This document shows, piece by piece, positions 1 through 10,618 of a DNA stretch of 64,000 nucleotides; position 1 is the stretch's first letter; every line of letters begins with the position of its first letter. The notes beneath the pieces were generated by a model that was not told the DNA's origin, did no database searches, and was given only the letters and a program-made list of their open reading frames with translations. Position numbers and translations under genes: made by a program. The stretch covers positions 105,036,119 to 105,100,118 of the forward strand of contig OX578277.1 in the NCBI GenBank assembly GCA_951217055.1, given 5' to 3'. Source of the DNA: Gerris lacustris (Eukaryota; Arthropoda; Insecta; Hemiptera; Gerridae).

Positions 1-144
1 AAATATGTGGGTAGGTACAAGATACATACATGCCAAATTTCAAAGTGATCGGACAAAAGGTGTAGCCGTGAGAGCAGGTGAGAGGACGGACGGACAGACA
101 CACGCAGGAAAATATAAGGGTCCTTCGTTTTGCCTACGGACCCT
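1..144 (+). mobile_element. R0 element, right part (cut by the window start)
   Basis: This is the right end of the inverted-repeat element seen complete at 13528-14200. It ends in GCCTACGGACCCT at 132-144. It carries the phrase CCAAATTTCAAAGTGATCGG followed by a run of GACGGACGGACAGACACACG, a style common in interspersed repeats of arthropods. Its left part lies outside the window. Confidence 0.8.
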
Positions 145-264
145 AATTATACATTTATTTGAATCAGAAAATTTTTATTTGCAGCATTTTATCAAGAATG
201 TTTATTTTTATAATTTTTTTTTTTTTTTTAATATATTTTCTAAGACATATATAAAATTGAACTA

Positions 265-495
265 GAATTGCACTATAGTTTTAAGTATAGTATAACCATA
301 AACTATAATTAAATAATACTATAGTTTCTACTAAAGCTAAATTATAATAGCACTATAGAGTTAAACTACTATTGCACTATAGTCTATTGTGTAGTTTAAC
401 TTACATTAGCATTATAGTCTTTACTATAGTAAATCTACAAAAGCACTAATGTCTTTAGTACAGTTAAACTAAAGTAGCACTATTGTTCTTTAATT
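265..495. repeat. Degenerate minisatellite with GCACTATAG motif
   Basis: Short variants of GCACTATAGT, TATAGTTT and GTTTAAACTA recur irregularly about every 30-45 bases. I count at least six GCA(C/T)TA cores. The array is repeated in copy B at 14321-14551. A different array at 45506-45880 uses the same GCACTAT core. No coding potential. Confidence 0.6.
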
Positions 496-1355
496 ATCTT
501 TTCCGTGCAGACGCCTGCAGCCTAAAGTACTGTGCCAATTTTGACGAAATGTATGCCAATGTTCAGATAAATCATACCCCAAGGGGAGATCGAGAAATGA
601 ATTTTAGCACCAAATTTTGGGGTGCTAACCCCCAAAAAATATGAAAAAACGTTTAAAAAAAAAATTACGAAAACGTTTCCGATGATTTTGATTAAAATAT
701 GTTAAGATGTTGTCCATTTAAATACAGATCTAACAATTTTGGCTGTTTTCCAAGGAAAAATCCAGTGCCTGAGAAAATATCTTTAAACGTGGACGGAGAG
801 TGGCTGGGTTCGATTCCCCGCCGAGGAGAAGTTATTTTTTTGATAAATTTTAATAAAATCAATAATTAAATGTACCGACGAAAACTAATTAATTGAAAAC
901 ACTGGGCTAAGTAATTATGAACTCGTATATGAGTTTGTCTGAGTTGTCTCGAACCGATTCTTTATATTGTAGGTTGTAATTTTAGTAAATAATGATGTAC
1001 AGCAGTCATTCAATTGACCAAAGTTACTTTTATAATAGAAATAATAAAATATAATAGAAAATTCACAATATAAAATTAATATATTAATTTAATGAAAGGA
1101 ATTTTCTGATAAAAAGGCTCACTAATAATTCCTAAAACTTTTACACGATTGTGCCATTTATTAATTTTGTTTTCCTAAATGTAATATTAGTACATTGCAA
1201 GAGTAAATATTCATATTATGTCACATAACACCGAGGACGCGTTATAAATAATATATTATAATGTATATATTTGGTTTCCAGCTGTCGTATCCACTGACAT
1301 ATTTCAATTTCCAGTTGAGAGGAAAAATGCTTACCATACACGCAAATAAATGAAC

Positions 1356-1356
<1 letters not shown>
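496..1356 (+). repeat. tRNA-like SINE fragment (R8) and flanks
   Basis: About 660-940 matches 56125-56475. The shared order is a segment around GTTTCCGATGATTTTGATTA, a segment with CCTGAGAAAATA, then GGGTTCGATTCCCCGCC at about 807-823, and a tail with GAAAACACTGGGCTAAGTAA. GGTTCGATTCC fits the tRNA B-box (internal RNA polymerase III promoter element), but I find no convincing A-box upstream, so this looks like a tRNA 3'-half-derived SINE. I recognise nothing in 496-659 or 941-1356, which are AT-rich. Confidence 0.55.

Positions 1357-1439
<83 letters not shown>
1357..1439. repeat. (AT)n microsatellite
   Basis: A pure AT dinucleotide run of about 83 bases. The copy-B equivalent at 15415-15496 is preceded by a slightly different first few bases, which shifts the offset between the copies by one. 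The flanks 1440-1916 are AT-rich with nothing recognisable. Confidence 0.95.
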
Positions 1440-1446
<7 letters not shown>

Positions 1447-1916
1447 CATTTTGACAAGATGAGGGTTTTAAAACGTGGGTTTGCTATTATATTCAGAAGT
1501 ATTGGAAGGTGAAAAGGACAAGATCTTAGTATTATGTGCCATATTTTTGCCAGCATTATGTGAATATTTTTTTCAAACATTTCATATTGTAAGATCCAGA
1601 AAAACTGTTTAAGAAAACTCACTCTAAATTGGAAATTTTTTGCTATATTTCCCTTCAATATGATTGAACTGTAACAGATATCTCTTCAAAAAACCATATA
1701 AGTAAGAGAAAATTTAAAATTTTACCGATAATTTTCAATTGATTTTATAATAGACTTACGTCACCCACCTAAACTGAGACTTTAAAGACTCAAAAAGAAA
1801 GAAAATTATAATTATAGACTGGTTAATTTAGTGGATACTTTTAGAATAATAAAAATAAAAATATAAAGAAGGTAAAATTGTTCAAGATTATGCTGGTTGT
1901 TTTTATTGTTACAAAT

Positions 1917-2430
1917 ATTCCAGGAGATAGCGTGCAAAATAGAGACTGACTAATATCAAGCTAGAATTTTGTGCATAAGTAAATCATTTGGTGTCTTTTA
2001 GGAATATGTGGTCGGCTAAGTTCGTCTGCGGGACATCTTGGCACAAGGCATTAGAAAAAAATAAACCGGTGGAAAGCAATGTCCCGCCTTTTATGGTGGA
2101 CAATGTGATTTTTCATGATCCTCAGTACGAAATTAGTAGACCAAAAATCAAATTAATGATAGTTTGTCACTTGATAGGTTAGTTAGTCAAATATTACTCC
2201 AAATAAAAGAGATCACCTATTAGGAGACAAATTACCATCAACTTGATTTTTTGTCTACTAACAAAATTAGTTGTCTGAATCAGGAAAATCGCATTGCCCA
2301 CCAAAAAGGGCGTAACATGGCCGCTCTCCACCGGTTTGTTTTTTTCAAATGTCTATTGCCAAGCTATGTCCCGCAAACGAGCTTAGCCGATCACATATTC
2401 TTAAAAGGCAACAAAGAGTCTTAACGCTCT
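1917..2430. mobile_element. R3 foldback element (copy R3a)
   Basis: Two arms face each other. The left arm runs from CCAGGAGATAGCGTGCAAAA through AATATGTGGTCGGCTAAGTT and AAACCGGTGGA to about 2185. The right arm, from about 2200, reads the same in reverse complement (TCCACCGGTTTGTTT, AGCTATGTCCCGCAA, TTAGCCGATCACATATTC). The right outer end is worn compared with R3b. No transposase is visible, so it is a non-autonomous inverted-repeat element. It is repeated in copy B at 15974-16487 and a third locus is at 44962-45505. The short frame at 1988-2182 inside the arm has no recognisable product. Confidence 0.8.
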
Positions 2431-3033
2431 AGGATTCGAAACTTCAACCTCCTGTCCCAGCAGCCGCTTCATGGCCTCTACTTTGGCTTATCATGCCATT
2501 TTATACTCAACAATTTATTTAAGCTTTGTTTATATAAGCATGAGTTTATTAAAGTCCCATTTAGAGTTTAAATTAAATGAAAAATAAAGTTTAAGTTTAT
2601 TCTTATGTCCTTCAGTATATTTTAAGCGTTGAAAGTTTCAATAATTTTTTAAACTTAATTCTCGCTCCATTTAACTTATAAAATTCAAATAAACTTGAAA
2701 CTCTGAAAACTTCGGCTAATTTTATATGTTTCCACTTTTCTTATATAATTTAAAAAAATATAATCATGATAAAAAAAACTTTATCTCTAAATTTTATAAT
2801 ATTTATGTTATTTTTTATCATTATTTCTTATAATTTAAAAAAAAAATAATAAAAAAATGATATAATTATTAAAAATCATATTATTATACAAAAATAGTAA
2901 AAAATATTTAAAATAGTAAAAGTAATTTTCATTTAATTACGATAGTGGAAATTATTCATTGTCTGTACCAGAGATTGAAATATCATTTAATATTATTAAA
3001 AAAATAAAATAAAAAGAGAGATAACAATTAATT
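2431..3033. other. AT-rich stretch, nothing identified
   Basis: Very AT-rich sequence with poly-A and poly-T runs. I see no coding frame, RNA structure or repeat ends. The copy-B equivalent is 16488-17090. Confidence 0.6.
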
Positions 3034-3470
3034 TGCTGCCGGGAATCGAACCGGTACTCCTGGGTTTACACTTCCCGTAGAACATTCTAATTAACTAATT
3101 AATAATATTATTACAGAAGAAGGAATAAAAAACAGCTTTGCCACCAGGAATCGAACAGGTTTACACTCCACATTGAATATAGTGGTTAACTGGTGGATTA
3201 TATCATATAAGAAGAAGGGAGAAAAACATATTAAAATTACTTTTCTACCAGAAATCGAACCGGTTTACACTCCACATTGGACATAGTGGTTAACTGGTGG
3301 ATTAATTCTTATATGAAGAAGGGAGAAAAACATATTAAAATTACTTTGCCACTGGAAATCGAATCGGTGCTCCCGAGTTTACACACCCCATTGAACAGAA
3401 CATATTGGTTAACTAATTAATAATACCATTAAAAAAGAAGGAAGAAAAACAGATAAAAATTATTTTGCTA
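3034..3470 (-). repeat. Tandem array of four ~104-bp tRNA-like units
   Basis: Four head-to-tail units carry AATCGAA at 3044, 3149, 3253 and 3357, so the spacing is 105, 104 and 104 bases. Read on the minus strand each core is a B-box-like GGTTCGATTCC. In unit 2, CCACCAG and CTGGTGG lie about 50 bases apart and can pair like a tRNA acceptor stem; unit 3 keeps this with one mismatch. Each unit ends with an AGAAGAAGG(A/G)A(G/T)AAAAA spacer. It looks like a SINE or tRNA-half amplified into a small satellite. No canonical anticodon arm is visible, so these are not functional tRNA genes. Copy B: 17091-17527. Confidence 0.7.
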
Positions 3471-4806
3471 AAAAAAAATTAAAAGTAAATAACTATTTGT
3501 ACTTAGAGGAATTAAGGCAAAATTAAAAGAAAAACATTTTTTTACCATTGAAGCGAGCGTCTTGCAATAAATATTATGTATTGAATATTGAGAAAATAGT
3601 TAATCATGAAGAGTTTATAGTTAAGAGGGTGGTTGTAGTGGTTGCATAGGGAACAGTCCTGTTACCTACCTACCCTTCCTCAGTTTAAAATATATCACTT
3701 TACTACGCAAATTCTTCTGCTTGTATCAGGTTGCACTATAGACAATGTGTATTAAGTTTTATTAAAATCGTTACGTTAAAACTTAACATATCGGTAGAAA
3801 CGTTGTTTTCTCTATTTTTATTACTACGTTTTTATTAGCTTGCATTTTTGTTTGTTTGTCCGGTACAAATCTGGCAATCGATTTCTAACTAACTTCACAA
3901 ATAACTAGACATTTGAAACTTTTAGCATAGCTCAGAACACGATGACAATGCATTATTTTAATACTTTTAGCCATCTTTCAGCAGAATTTAATTAGTTTTT
4001 AGCAAATTTTGCTGTGCGGAAAGTTAGTTCGGAAAAAATCCGCGAATTATTTTATTTGATTTACCATATCCAATATTTACGCAAATCTTCATTTTGACGG
4101 GTCTCAAATTTGTGATAGATAAACATTGAATGACAGCAAAACAGGAAATATCGATTATATTATTTCAAATATATCGATGGCATGCTTTAGATTTGGTTTA
4201 GGGGAGATCCTTTGTACAAAGATTTATTTTTTTATAGGTTTAAGATCAGCTCTCTGGATGGTTGTCATTTATGTGAAGTAAATAAATTCGGAACTATTTC
4301 TTTTCACTAACATTATATATTATATAACAATAACAATTATATTATCAAATTATCATCATTACATATGATTCAACAGAAAATTTAAAAACGTAGCATATAA
4401 AAAGTTCTTTTTATCTTGAAATTATTAAACGTTTAGGTCCGCTTTAATAAATTTAGCGATCTTTATCACTTCACAGCAGTGTCGGTGTTGTTATTACTAA
4501 AACCATTTATTCAAAAATGTTGTTTGTCTCATTGAATAAATGAAGTTAGAATTTTTTCCCGACCTAAAATTTTACATTGGAAGGTTTACGTTTACGCGAG
4601 CGTGGCGCGCAAACGCTTGGGCGGATAACGCTGTCCAACAATGCTGTCCTGGACAATGGTAAAATGAACATGTGCACTAAATCGGTCATCTATTTGTTAA
4701 GCTATCATCATCGATAGATTTTGTGACGGCCGTATTTTTCGGATTCAGTCCCGGGCTCCAAACGCTGGCGCTGTAACGTACCATAAGGAACTTCGTTCCA
4801 AAACAA
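3470..4806 (+). mobile_element. R2 element interrupted by R1
   Basis: Comparison with the uninterrupted copy at 32930-33812 shows that 3470-3821 and 4431-4806 are the two halves of one R2 element. The first half has AATTAAGGCAAAATTAAAAG and CTTCTGCTTGTATCAGGTTG. The second has GCGAGCGTGGCGCGCAAACG and ends in ATAAGGAACTTCGTTCC. R2 carries an inverted terminal motif, GGAACGAAGTTCCTTA, at its two ends; here the left end is missing. The element is non-coding and its CpG-rich segments stand out from the AT-rich surroundings. Copy B: 17527-18863. Confidence 0.75.
3822..4430 (+). mobile_element. R1 element inserted in R2
   Basis: It starts TACTACGTTTTTATTAGCTT and ends around TATAAAAAGTTCTTTTTATC, where AAAAAGTTCTTTTT forms a hairpin. 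A subterminal AAAAACGTAG near the right end is the inverse of the left-end CTACGTTTTT. The middle has AGCCATCTTTCAGCAGAATT and GTTAGTTCGGAAAAAATCCG. Other copies lie at 12219-12932 (-), 17879-18487 (+), 37415-38030 (-), 46730-47077 (-, internally deleted) and 48459-49159 (+). No open frame encodes a recognisable protein. The superfamily is unclear. Confidence 0.75.
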
Positions 4807-5225
4807 AATTCTGAGTCTAGCATTTGCCATATATATATTTTGCTTCCGAGCTTACCGAAGTTCCAGAAGCATTTTTGATAATTCTGAACAACGTATATTA
4901 TTTATGTCTCCGACTTTTAAGATCCTAAAACAAAAAAAAATGTGAATACCACTATTTTGCAAATTGCGCATGAGCATATTAAAATTGTATCTTCTCTATA
5001 TTTTTTGCTATGTACGAGTCAAAAAGTTACGCCAGTATTTCATATTTTTAACTTTTTAGCCTAAACGGTTCTGGAGATATGGACCAAAGAGCGAAAGACG
5101 GGCAGACACACAGACACACTCCTAAATTATTAGGACACGAAAATCGCGTGAAACCCACACTACAATTTGATCTAATTTGGCATAAATACTCATAAAAAAC
5201 GTATCTCTGTGCCAAATTAAGACAT
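4807..5225 (+). repeat. Interspersed repeat fragment with GACAGACACAC-type end
   Basis: It contains CGGTTCTGGAGATATGGACC followed by GGGCAGACACACAGACACAC. A related segment, AGCTCTGGAGATATAGCCAC, is at about 59161. Non-coding; the family is not named here. Copy B: 18864-19282. Confidence 0.45.
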
Positions 5226-5640
5226 ATTATTAGGGAGAAATTTGGGGGGGGGGGGGGGGGGGGGTGCTCCTCTAAAATTCTATGAATTGCGTTACAAAAT
5301 TTATTTTTCTAAAACGATTTCGACGGTTTTAATTTTGAAAAGTCCCAAATTTAGTCCTCAAAAATAATAATGTATCGTTATAATTGTTGCCCCCCCCCCC
5401 CCCGCCCCCCCCTCCCCCCCCCCCCCCCCCCCAAAAAAAAAAAATATAACTAGTTCAGGATATTTATGAAAATAAGCATGATTCAGATGAAAATTGGAAA
5501 CACAATGTAAACAATCAGCTGTTGACCATTTTTCTAGACATGTTGAATAATACATAAATTAAATTAGATATTATTGGATTTAAATTCTTTAACAATATGT
5601 GACTGGGAGAGGGGGGGGGGGGGGGGGGGGTAAATCCACT
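5226..5640. repeat. Poly-G and poly-C tracts
   Basis: There are three long tracts: G21 at about 5244-5264, an interrupted C tract at about 5390-5432 and a G tract at about 5610-5630. In copy B (about 19302-19675) the first tract is G15 and the others also differ in length. Such tracts are hard to sequence and may form G-quadruplexes. They account for the glycine-rich frame on the minus strand, which is not a gene. Confidence 0.9.
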
Positions 5641-6372
5641 TTTATTTCAACATTTATTTCTACTTTTATTAAACTTTAATCCCTTAGTGGAACTCGGGAA
5701 AATTCTCAGGTAGAATTTTTTATTATTCTATTAGAAAAAAAACAAAGCTTTATATTTTATCTTATTTATTTATTTTTATTTGTATTTGGTGTGTTCAAAA
5801 ACATCTGTTTTCACACATTTTATTTTCATTTTCAAAAACAAATAAAAATTGAAGTTTTTTTAAAAAAATAAAAAATAAATTAAAACCATTTCTTTTTCAA
5901 ATTCTTTTTGAGAATAAAAGAAAGCTTTTGTCGTTTTTTTTAAAAAATATATTATCTTTTTACATTCCTTTATTTTTACCTTTTTTAAATTTGTTATATG
6001 TGTCCTTTGTTTAGTCTTTATACAGACGCGTGGTACCTAAACATCGTGGGATGGTTTACATGAAATTTCCTAAATAATAAGTTCAAAAAAAACCATACCT
6101 TTACCTTGAGGTCAAATAGAGAAATATATTTTGGCTCTAACTTTAAAGATCATTTTAAAACTAAAACTCCGAAAAAGGTGTCAAAAGCATTTCTCGACAA
6201 CGTTTCCTCCGATATTGATCCGATTTAAATTATTCTATTTAAAGAAGAATTATAAGATATTATAATTCTATAACTATTATTGATATTATAAGTCGATTAC
6301 TCGGATCAAATCTAATTATTTAGATATTTATGAAAATAAATCTGATTAACTGATAATTAAAAATAAAACAAA
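5641..6372. other. AT-rich stretch, nothing identified
   Basis: AT-rich sequence with many short A and T runs. I see no element ends and no coding frame. Copy B: about 19677-20417. Confidence 0.6.
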
Positions 6373-7451
6373 TAGTCCAGGAGATAGCGTGCAAAAAAGT
6401 TCCTCACTAATATCAAGCTAGAATTTTGTATATAAACTGACCTACTTACTTGGGAACTTGGTTCGCCAAACTCGGTTCGGTGAACCAAATTCGTTGGGTC
6501 CGCTCTCTACACACAGTAGAAAGGGTACACGAACAAAGGTTCGTCCTAAACGTCAGTTTCCCTCTGAACGTGGCGTGAAAATGAGCTGAAAACACAGCGA
6601 TAAAAAACAACAAAAAATAAACGTTAAAACCACAGTGTTAAAAACAAAGTTCAAAAACTGAATTAAAAGAAACAGCATTAGAAAAACACAAGAAAAAAAA
6701 CCAGCGTTAAAAACCAGCGTTAAAAAACAACGTTAAAAATAGCTTTAAAATAAAAACATAAGAAAGCTTTAAAAACACAGTGTTAAAAACCGAGTTAAAA
6801 GAAACAGCTTTAGAAAAACACAGGAAAAGAAAAACGTTAAAAGAAACAAACGAGGTGTAGAATGTGGCGTCTCCTTTGATAAAATTACTAAAATGATTCG
6901 TGACCTTTGCGCTCTGCCGGCGAACCGAACAAATGTTTTCCAACCCGATGAAAGACCAAGTTCGTCACGAACTTCGTTCATTAACCTCTACACACATGGG
7001 AACTTGGTTCTTGCGAACCAAGTTCCCATCAAGTAAATAAATCTTTTGGTGCCTTTTAAGAATATGTGGTCGGCTAAGTTCGTCCGTGGGTCATAGCTTG
7101 GCAATAGGCATTTGAAAAAAACAAACCGGTGGAAAGTGGCCATGTAGGTGACCTCTTTGATTTGGAGAAATATTTGAGTAGCTAACTAACCTATTAAGTG
7201 ACAAACTACCATCCACTTGATTATTGATCTACTAAGTTCGTACTCAGGATCATGAAAATCACATTGCCCACCAAAAAGGGCGGGACATGGCCGCTCTCCA
7301 CCGGTTTGTTTTGCTAATGCCTATTGCCAAGCTATGTCCCGTATAACTTAGCCGACCACATATTCTTAAAAGGCACCAAAAGATTTACTTATACACAAAA
7401 TTCTAGCTCGATGTTAGTCAGACACTTTTTTGCACGCTATCTCCTGGACTA
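6373..7451. mobile_element. R3 foldback element (copy R3b), interrupted by R4
   Basis: The outer ends are well preserved: TAGTCCAGGAGATAGCGTGC on the left and GCACGCTATCTCCTGGACTA on the right. The arms contain AATATGTGGTCGGCTAAGTT and its inverse. The left arm is split by about 580 bases of R4 (6449-7030) just after GAATTTTGTATATAA. Without R4 the element would be about 490 bp, matching R3a and R3c in size. Copy B: 20418-21496. Confidence 0.85.
6449..7030. mobile_element. R4 terminal-inverted-repeat element inserted in R3
   Basis: The left end, TGGGAACTTGGTTCGC (6451-6466), is the inverse of GCGAACCAAGTTCCCA (7013-7028). At the right end ATGGGAACTTGGTTC and GAACCAAGTTCCCAT form a hairpin with a 4-base loop (6996-7029). 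The interior, about 6590-6860, is a loose array of (C)AGCGTTAAAAA / AACGTTAAAAA units of 12-25 bases. No transposase. The two open frames at 6707-6981 on the minus strand are low-complexity by-products of that array. Copy B: 20494-21075. Confidence 0.75.
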
Positions 7452-7529
7452 AAATAATCACTTTTTAATAAATTTTTAAAGTAAAATTTTAATAATAATT
7501 AAAATTAAAATGAGATATTATTTAATTTA

Positions 7530-7871
7530 AAAGGAATGGAAAGAAGTATGATAGGGATAACAAGAAGAGAAAGGAAGAGCAATAGATGGATAGCTAGCCA
7601 AACAGGGATTGAAGATATAGGAAGGACAGTACTCTCTAGGAAATGGACGTGAGCAGGTCATATAGTCAGGACAAGAGACGATAGATGGGCAAAAAATATA
7701 TTAGACTGGTGGCCTTTGGAAGGTAAAAGAAAAATAGGAAGACCGATTAGAAAATGGGACCAGGAGATGAGAACAACTTGCGGAGGGGTAACTTGGAAAA
7801 GGGTGGCGGAGGATAGAAGGATGTGGAAGAGGATGGGTGTAATCTTTAACGAGGAATGGTTATCAAAATAA
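7530..7871 (+). pseudogene. RTE-like LINE, C-terminal end of reverse transcriptase ORF (remnant)
   Basis: Reading from ATG 7536 in one frame gives about 112 codons ending at TAA 7869-7871. The frame is broken by a single TGA at a position that usually encodes tryptophan (in the phrase KWT-stop-AGHI). The rest matches the C-terminal tail of RTE/CR1-type LINE proteins as I know them: RKWxxAGHI, DDRWAKNILDWWP, GRPIRKW and a final EEW-K. The reverse transcriptase core is not present, so this is a 5'-truncated copy, as expected from target-primed reverse transcription. An (AT)-rich tail follows directly. This is a retrotransposon relic, not a host gene. Copy B at 21575-21916 has the same stop. Confidence 0.8.
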
Positions 7872-8389
7872 CAAATATATATTATAATATGTATATAATA
7901 CATATATGATATATATATAATATATTATTAAATTTCAAAATTAAATTATGAATGTGCATCACTGCACAATTCCCCCTTTTATGGGAACCACAGCGCTCTG
8001 CTGATTTGAAATCATCAGTAAAACTGAATATAAAGTTTATTAAAAGTATGTATTTCATTTTGTATTTAAATAAATGGTATTTTTATTTTTTTATTTTATT
8101 TATTATTTAATTTAAATTCAGTATCAATATGTTATGAGAAAGTTGTTTTGCGAGTTTGTCGAACTGAATCTTGTTATTATTGCTAGAACATCAAAAATGT
8201 GTATTTCAAATTGCAAGAAATATAGTAAATACTTTGAAAAATAAATTTAAATGAAGCATTAGTAACGCGTGATTCGTTCTACTTGGCAGTGGGTGTTTTC
8301 GTTCAGCAGTTAATGGAGTGAAAGCCATTCATCCAACAGCTGTAGACATTTTTTTCTCTCATTCCCTATTTTTAGCGGATTGTAGATCC
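7872..8389. other. AT-rich tail and unassigned sequence
   Basis: 7872-7930 is the AT-repeat tail of the LINE remnant. I recognise nothing in the rest. Copy B: 21917-22434. Confidence 0.55.
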
Positions 8390-8700
8390 TCCTCGAAACC
8401 ATAATGCCGAGGAAGATGATAAAAATTTAATGTGCGCCAGCGCAATCCGCACAAATATGGTAAACATTTTTTTTTAAATTTTGCAGTGAATATCAAATGA
8501 AAGCTCCTGATGAGTGGGTTACAAATATACAATATGCATAATATGCATATGCATTTTTAAATTTTGCATTCCTTATTGGTTTTATGAGTTAAAGTATACC
8601 CCAAAAAATCCCCCCTCCTAACCAACATATAACGGCATAGATTTTAGAAATAATTTATGCAAATACCTTATTATTACAAAAAGGGCGATACAATTTTTCT
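8390..8700 (+). repeat. R6 interspersed repeat
   Basis: This stretch shares with 26395-26830 and 26870-27010 the order: a poly-T followed by AAATTTTG, AT(C/A)AAATGAAAGC, GGTTACAAATAT, AATTTTGxATTC, ATTGGTTTTAT, a CCCCTCC-AACCA segment and ATGC(A/T)AATACCTTATT. Non-coding. Copy B: 22435-22745. Confidence 0.6.
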
Positions 8701-8958
8701 GTAACCTTATTGTCATTATCGACAAAAACATTGTGACCCCGGAGGGATCGAAGCAGGGACCCTTTTATTTTGTGTTTGTTTTTTTGAGCCTTCTCCCTAA
8801 TTTGTTTATTTTTTATTTTTTTTAAGTGAAACTTCTTTAGCCGCGGTAGAGTAAATTTGCTTGGATGAAATTGACATTGGGAAACGAAGTTCGCGTTTCG
8901 AGACTCATCCAAGTGAAACATTTTTGATGTGAAATTAACGAAATTGTAAGTTTTTTTT
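8701..8958. other. tRNA-like fragment and short inverted repeat
   Basis: The minus strand carries GGGTCCCTGCTTCGATCCC near 8746-8764, a weak B-box-like match. CTTGGATGA (about 8860) and TCATCCAAG (about 8905) form an inverted pair. Neither supports a functional RNA. The 88-codon minus-strand frame here has no recognisable product. Confidence 0.35.
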
Positions 8959-9035
8959 TTAGACTCGCCTGTGATAGATATTTTAATCGACTGCCGACTT
9001 AGGCCGGCAGTTGATTTACCCGTAAAAAAATCTTC

Positions 9036-9110
9036 CCTCTGGACGAGTCTCGAACCCCCGAACCCTGGATTAAGAGTCTCACTTGCTAATCACTATACCA
9101 CGCGAGTAGT
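9036..9110 (-). pseudogene. tRNA-Lys(CUU)-like relic
   Basis: Read on the minus strand it runs GGTATAGTGATTAGCA (D-arm and A-box-like), GAGACTCTTAATC (an anticodon loop CTCTTAA as in lysine tRNA with anticodon CUU), then GGGGGTTCGAGACTCG (B-box-like). The 3' side of the anticodon stem is mutated, and neither the acceptor stem nor the T-stem pairs properly. It is most likely a tRNA-Lys-derived SINE head or a dead tRNA copy. Copy B: about 23081-23155. Confidence 0.6.
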
Positions 9111-9423
9111 TGATTTATTCTGTAAACAAAATTGGTATATAAGGGTATTATTATATAAATTTAACGATTAATATATAATGTTGTTTTCATGTTTTTCTTC
9201 ATTATTTACTAACATTTTATGAAAATATCTTATTAACTGAAATATGTTTTCTTTGAGAAGTTATCTGACAGTGGCGGCAATGTAAAGTCTTGTTTATAAA
9301 TATGTATAAAGTGCTATTTGATACACATATTTCATATGTGTATTCTGTTTCTAGAACTTAAGTTTCACTTCTAATGTGTAAGTCTCACACATGTTTTTTG
9401 TCATATAGAGCGGGATGGAAAAA
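9111..9423. other. Unassigned AT-rich stretch
   Basis: Nothing recognisable. Copy B: 23156-23470. Confidence 0.5.
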
Positions 9424-9452
9424 ACTCACACACACACACACACACACACACA

Positions 9453-9546
<94 letters not shown>
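9424..9546. repeat. Compound (CA)n-(AT)n microsatellite
   Basis: A CA run at about 9427-9453 leads into an AT run to about 9546. In copy B (about 23471-23607) the AT part is about 16 bases longer, the largest length difference between the two copies. In copy B a Thr-His and Ile-Tyr repeat frame crosses it; that frame is not a gene. Confidence 0.95.
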
Positions 9547-9988
9547 ATTTCATTTAATTGCGCTCTGGATCTTTAAAAGTTTATTTTTATTCCCTTTCAG
9601 AATTCTAATATTACCTCTAATAAATTGGCAGGTAATAATTATAATTATAACTACGTAAAGCATAAATTATTATTAAATTTAAATATTAATATTTATATAG
9701 AAATTCTTTCTTTCGGTCTATGTGGGTAGTGTTTAGTTAAAAAATATAATTACTTCTTCATCTTTCAAAATCACCTGCTATATTTCAACCCCACCTTGGG
9801 TCATTTTCAAGCTACAAAATAACAATTTATGTCAAACATTAATTTAAAAAAATCTAAAAACAAATTTATAACAATTTAAACAAAAGTATCACATTCTATA
9901 GCTATTTCAAAACCATTTTGATTTTTCATCCACACAACTAAGGATATTAGTATTTCTACATAAAATTTTTTTATTTTATTTATACTCT

Positions 9989-10021
<33 letters not shown>

Positions 10022-10618
10022 CAAAGAAACATACCTGTTTTTGAATTCAATTTGAATCCTAGTCTAAATTTTGTTTTTTCTGTATTAAAATTTTTATCTT
10101 TCAATCTCCAAACCATATTTTAAAAATTATCAGCTGTCTTCCTATAAAGATATAATTATTATTATTAATAAATAAATTTATTAATTAGTTATTCTAAAAT
10201 ATCGCTAATTTAAAAAGAAACTTACACAGCCTTGTCAATCTATCACAAAAAAACAATTTTTAAACACATAAACTAATAAAATATAATTCATTTTCTATAA
10301 GAAAATGTGTCTACTGATAATAAAATATTATCACTGATAACAGGCATAGTGTTATCACAATGCATACTAAGGTATGCACTACATTTATGTTATGCAGTAT
10401 TGTCTACATCACTAGAATAAGGAAAAACATTGATTGAATAACACATTTTTAACAATTTAATTCTACCTATTTAAATATTATTTATTAATTATTTATTTTT
10501 AACACCTTAATTCTACTCATTATTATTTATTTAAAAATATAATATTATACTGTGTTCTTAATGTTATTACTATTATGCTTACATTTAATATAATGGAAAT
10601 TATTGTTATTTATTATTT
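9547..10618 (-). other. Probable 3' region of a Penelope-like element
   Basis: This lies downstream, in the minus sense, of the GIY-YIG endonuclease remnant. On the minus strand around 9790-9830 it reads GAAAATGACCCAAGGTGGGG then GTTGAAATATA. This resembles the GAAGATG-(stem)-GAAA signature that I associate with the non-coding ends of Penelope-like elements. It also holds a long poly-A run (9994-10021). I cannot define the element's ends. Copy B: 23608-24679. Confidence 0.35.

Noticed and set aside
5358..5555. Glycine-rich minus-strand frame
   Set aside because: Produced by a poly-C tract. It changes length and sequence in the duplicate (19380-19604), as expected for a non-coding tract.
9036..9110. 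Functional tRNA-Lys(CUU) gene
   Set aside because: The anticodon loop fits, but the anticodon, T and acceptor stems do not pair, and the D-arm resembles a different tRNA type.
9790..9830. Hammerhead ribozyme of a Penelope-like element
   Set aside because: The CTGAAGATG...GAAA-like signature does not match the CUGAUGA...GAAA hammerhead core, and I could not draw the three stems.
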